From Clostridia bacterium (lineage in GTDB: Bacteria; Bacillota; Clostridia; Christensenellales; Aristaeellaceae): 13,863 nucleotides of DNA. The notes under the pieces were generated by a model. It ran no database searches and was not told the DNA's origin. It saw only the letters and a list, made by a program, of their open reading frames with translations. A program made the translations under genes and the position numbers. Shown here piece by piece: positions 13,597 through 13,863 of the stretch (position 1 is its first letter; every line of letters starts with the position of its first letter). The stretch is from positions 1 through 13,863 of the forward strand of contig JAUNBY010000029.1 in assembly GCA_030526935.1 (NCBI GenBank), read 5' to 3'.

Positions 13597-13863
13597 ATGA
13601 AAGCCATAATGCTCATGTTCGACTCGCTCAACCGACACATGCTTTCCGCTTACGGTTGCGACAAGTATCAAACCCCGAATTTCAAGAGGCTGGCCGAAAA
13701 GACCGTGACCTTCGACCGCTTTTACGTAGGCTCCATGCCCTGTATGCCCGCCCGCAGAGAGCTTCATACCGGCAGGTGGAACTTCCTTCACCGCAGCTGG
13801 GGGCCAATAGAGCCGTGGGACGATTCCATGCCCGAGATACTGAAGGAGAACGGCATATACTCC
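13597..13863 (+). CDS. Cys-type sulfatase, N-terminal 89 residues (runs off the window)
   Basis: The frame opens with ATG at 13597 (GGAGGA 7 nt upstream, 25 nt after ATPase 2) and is open to the window end. It starts with MLMFDSLNRHMLSAYG, the metal-binding N-terminal strand of sulfatases/alkaline-phosphatase-superfamily hydrolases (D9). TPNFKRLA follows, and then the formylglycine signature C-x-P-x-R as PCMPARRELHTGR (C49, P51, R53). In active enzymes this Cys is converted to formylglycine by FGE or an anaerobic radical-SAM maturase; no maturase gene is visible here. Relatives hydrolyse sulfate esters or phosphonate monoesters. Its place in the importer operon suggests it acts on the imported compound. 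The missing C-terminus prevents finer classification. Confidence 0.88.
   Translation, partial: MKAIMLMFDSLNRHMLSAYGCDKYQTPNFKRLAEKTVTFDRFYVGSMPCMPARRELHTGRWNFLHRSWGPIEPWDDSMPEILKENGIYS

Noticed and set aside
1..13863. CRISPR array, insertion sequence with transposase, rRNA, replication origin
   Set aside because: No regularly spaced repeats, transposase motifs or rRNA-like sequence were seen anywhere in the window.

Overview
The window looks like a chromosomal segment of a Bacillota (Clostridia-type) bacterium. The evidence is: four -35/-10 promoters starting with TTGACA and having 17-bp spacers, strong AGGAGG-type ribosome binding sites, LacI-family control with a cre-like operator, and an intrinsic terminator behind the tRNAs. 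Coding DNA is fairly GC-rich while intergenic DNA is AT-rich. The two tRNAs have C34 anticodons (Glu CTC, Gln CTG), which fits a genome rich in GAG and CAG codons. The exact lineage cannot be fixed from the sequence; a Christensenellales-like clostridium is only a guess.

Layout. 1-385: 5' part of an unrecognised minus-strand gene with its own promoter. 494-631: AT-rich DNA in which I see nothing. 632-898: minus-strand tRNA-Gln/tRNA-Glu unit with promoter and terminator. 945-1994: YeiH-family (putative sulfate/sulfite exporter) membrane protein with its own promoter. 1995-2327: no intact gene, but a plus-strand relic of a leucyl-aminopeptidase-like gene. 2328-8747: minus-strand catabolic operon whose transcription order is lacI-1, lacI-2, transketolase N subunit, transketolase C subunit, SDR dehydrogenase, a decayed MDR dehydrogenase relic, and a LarA-like nickel-type hydroxyacid racemase. 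8748-9080: divergent promoter region with a long perfect palindrome in the plus-strand leader. 9081-13863 and beyond: plus-strand operon with an NMT1/SsuA-type binding protein, a structured intergenic element, two permeases, two ATPases and the start of a Cys-type sulfatase.

How it may work together (inference). The divergent arrangement and shared LacI regulators suggest one accessory catabolic island. The ABC importer takes up a small substrate, possibly a sulfonate or sulfate ester. The sulfatase would release sulfate and the YeiH-like exporter could dispose of inorganic sulfur. The carbon skeleton, a hydroxy acid or ketose, would be handled by the LarA-like racemase, SDR and split transketolase. 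The substrate is unknown.

The most unusual feature is the ATPase pair. ATPase 1 has an altered Walker A and an Asn in place of the switch His. ATPase 2 has a broken signature motif (LSVSA). All of these defects fall in the same composite ATP site, which predicts an asymmetric heterodimeric importer. Two gene relics around the racemase gene show that the island has been losing parts.
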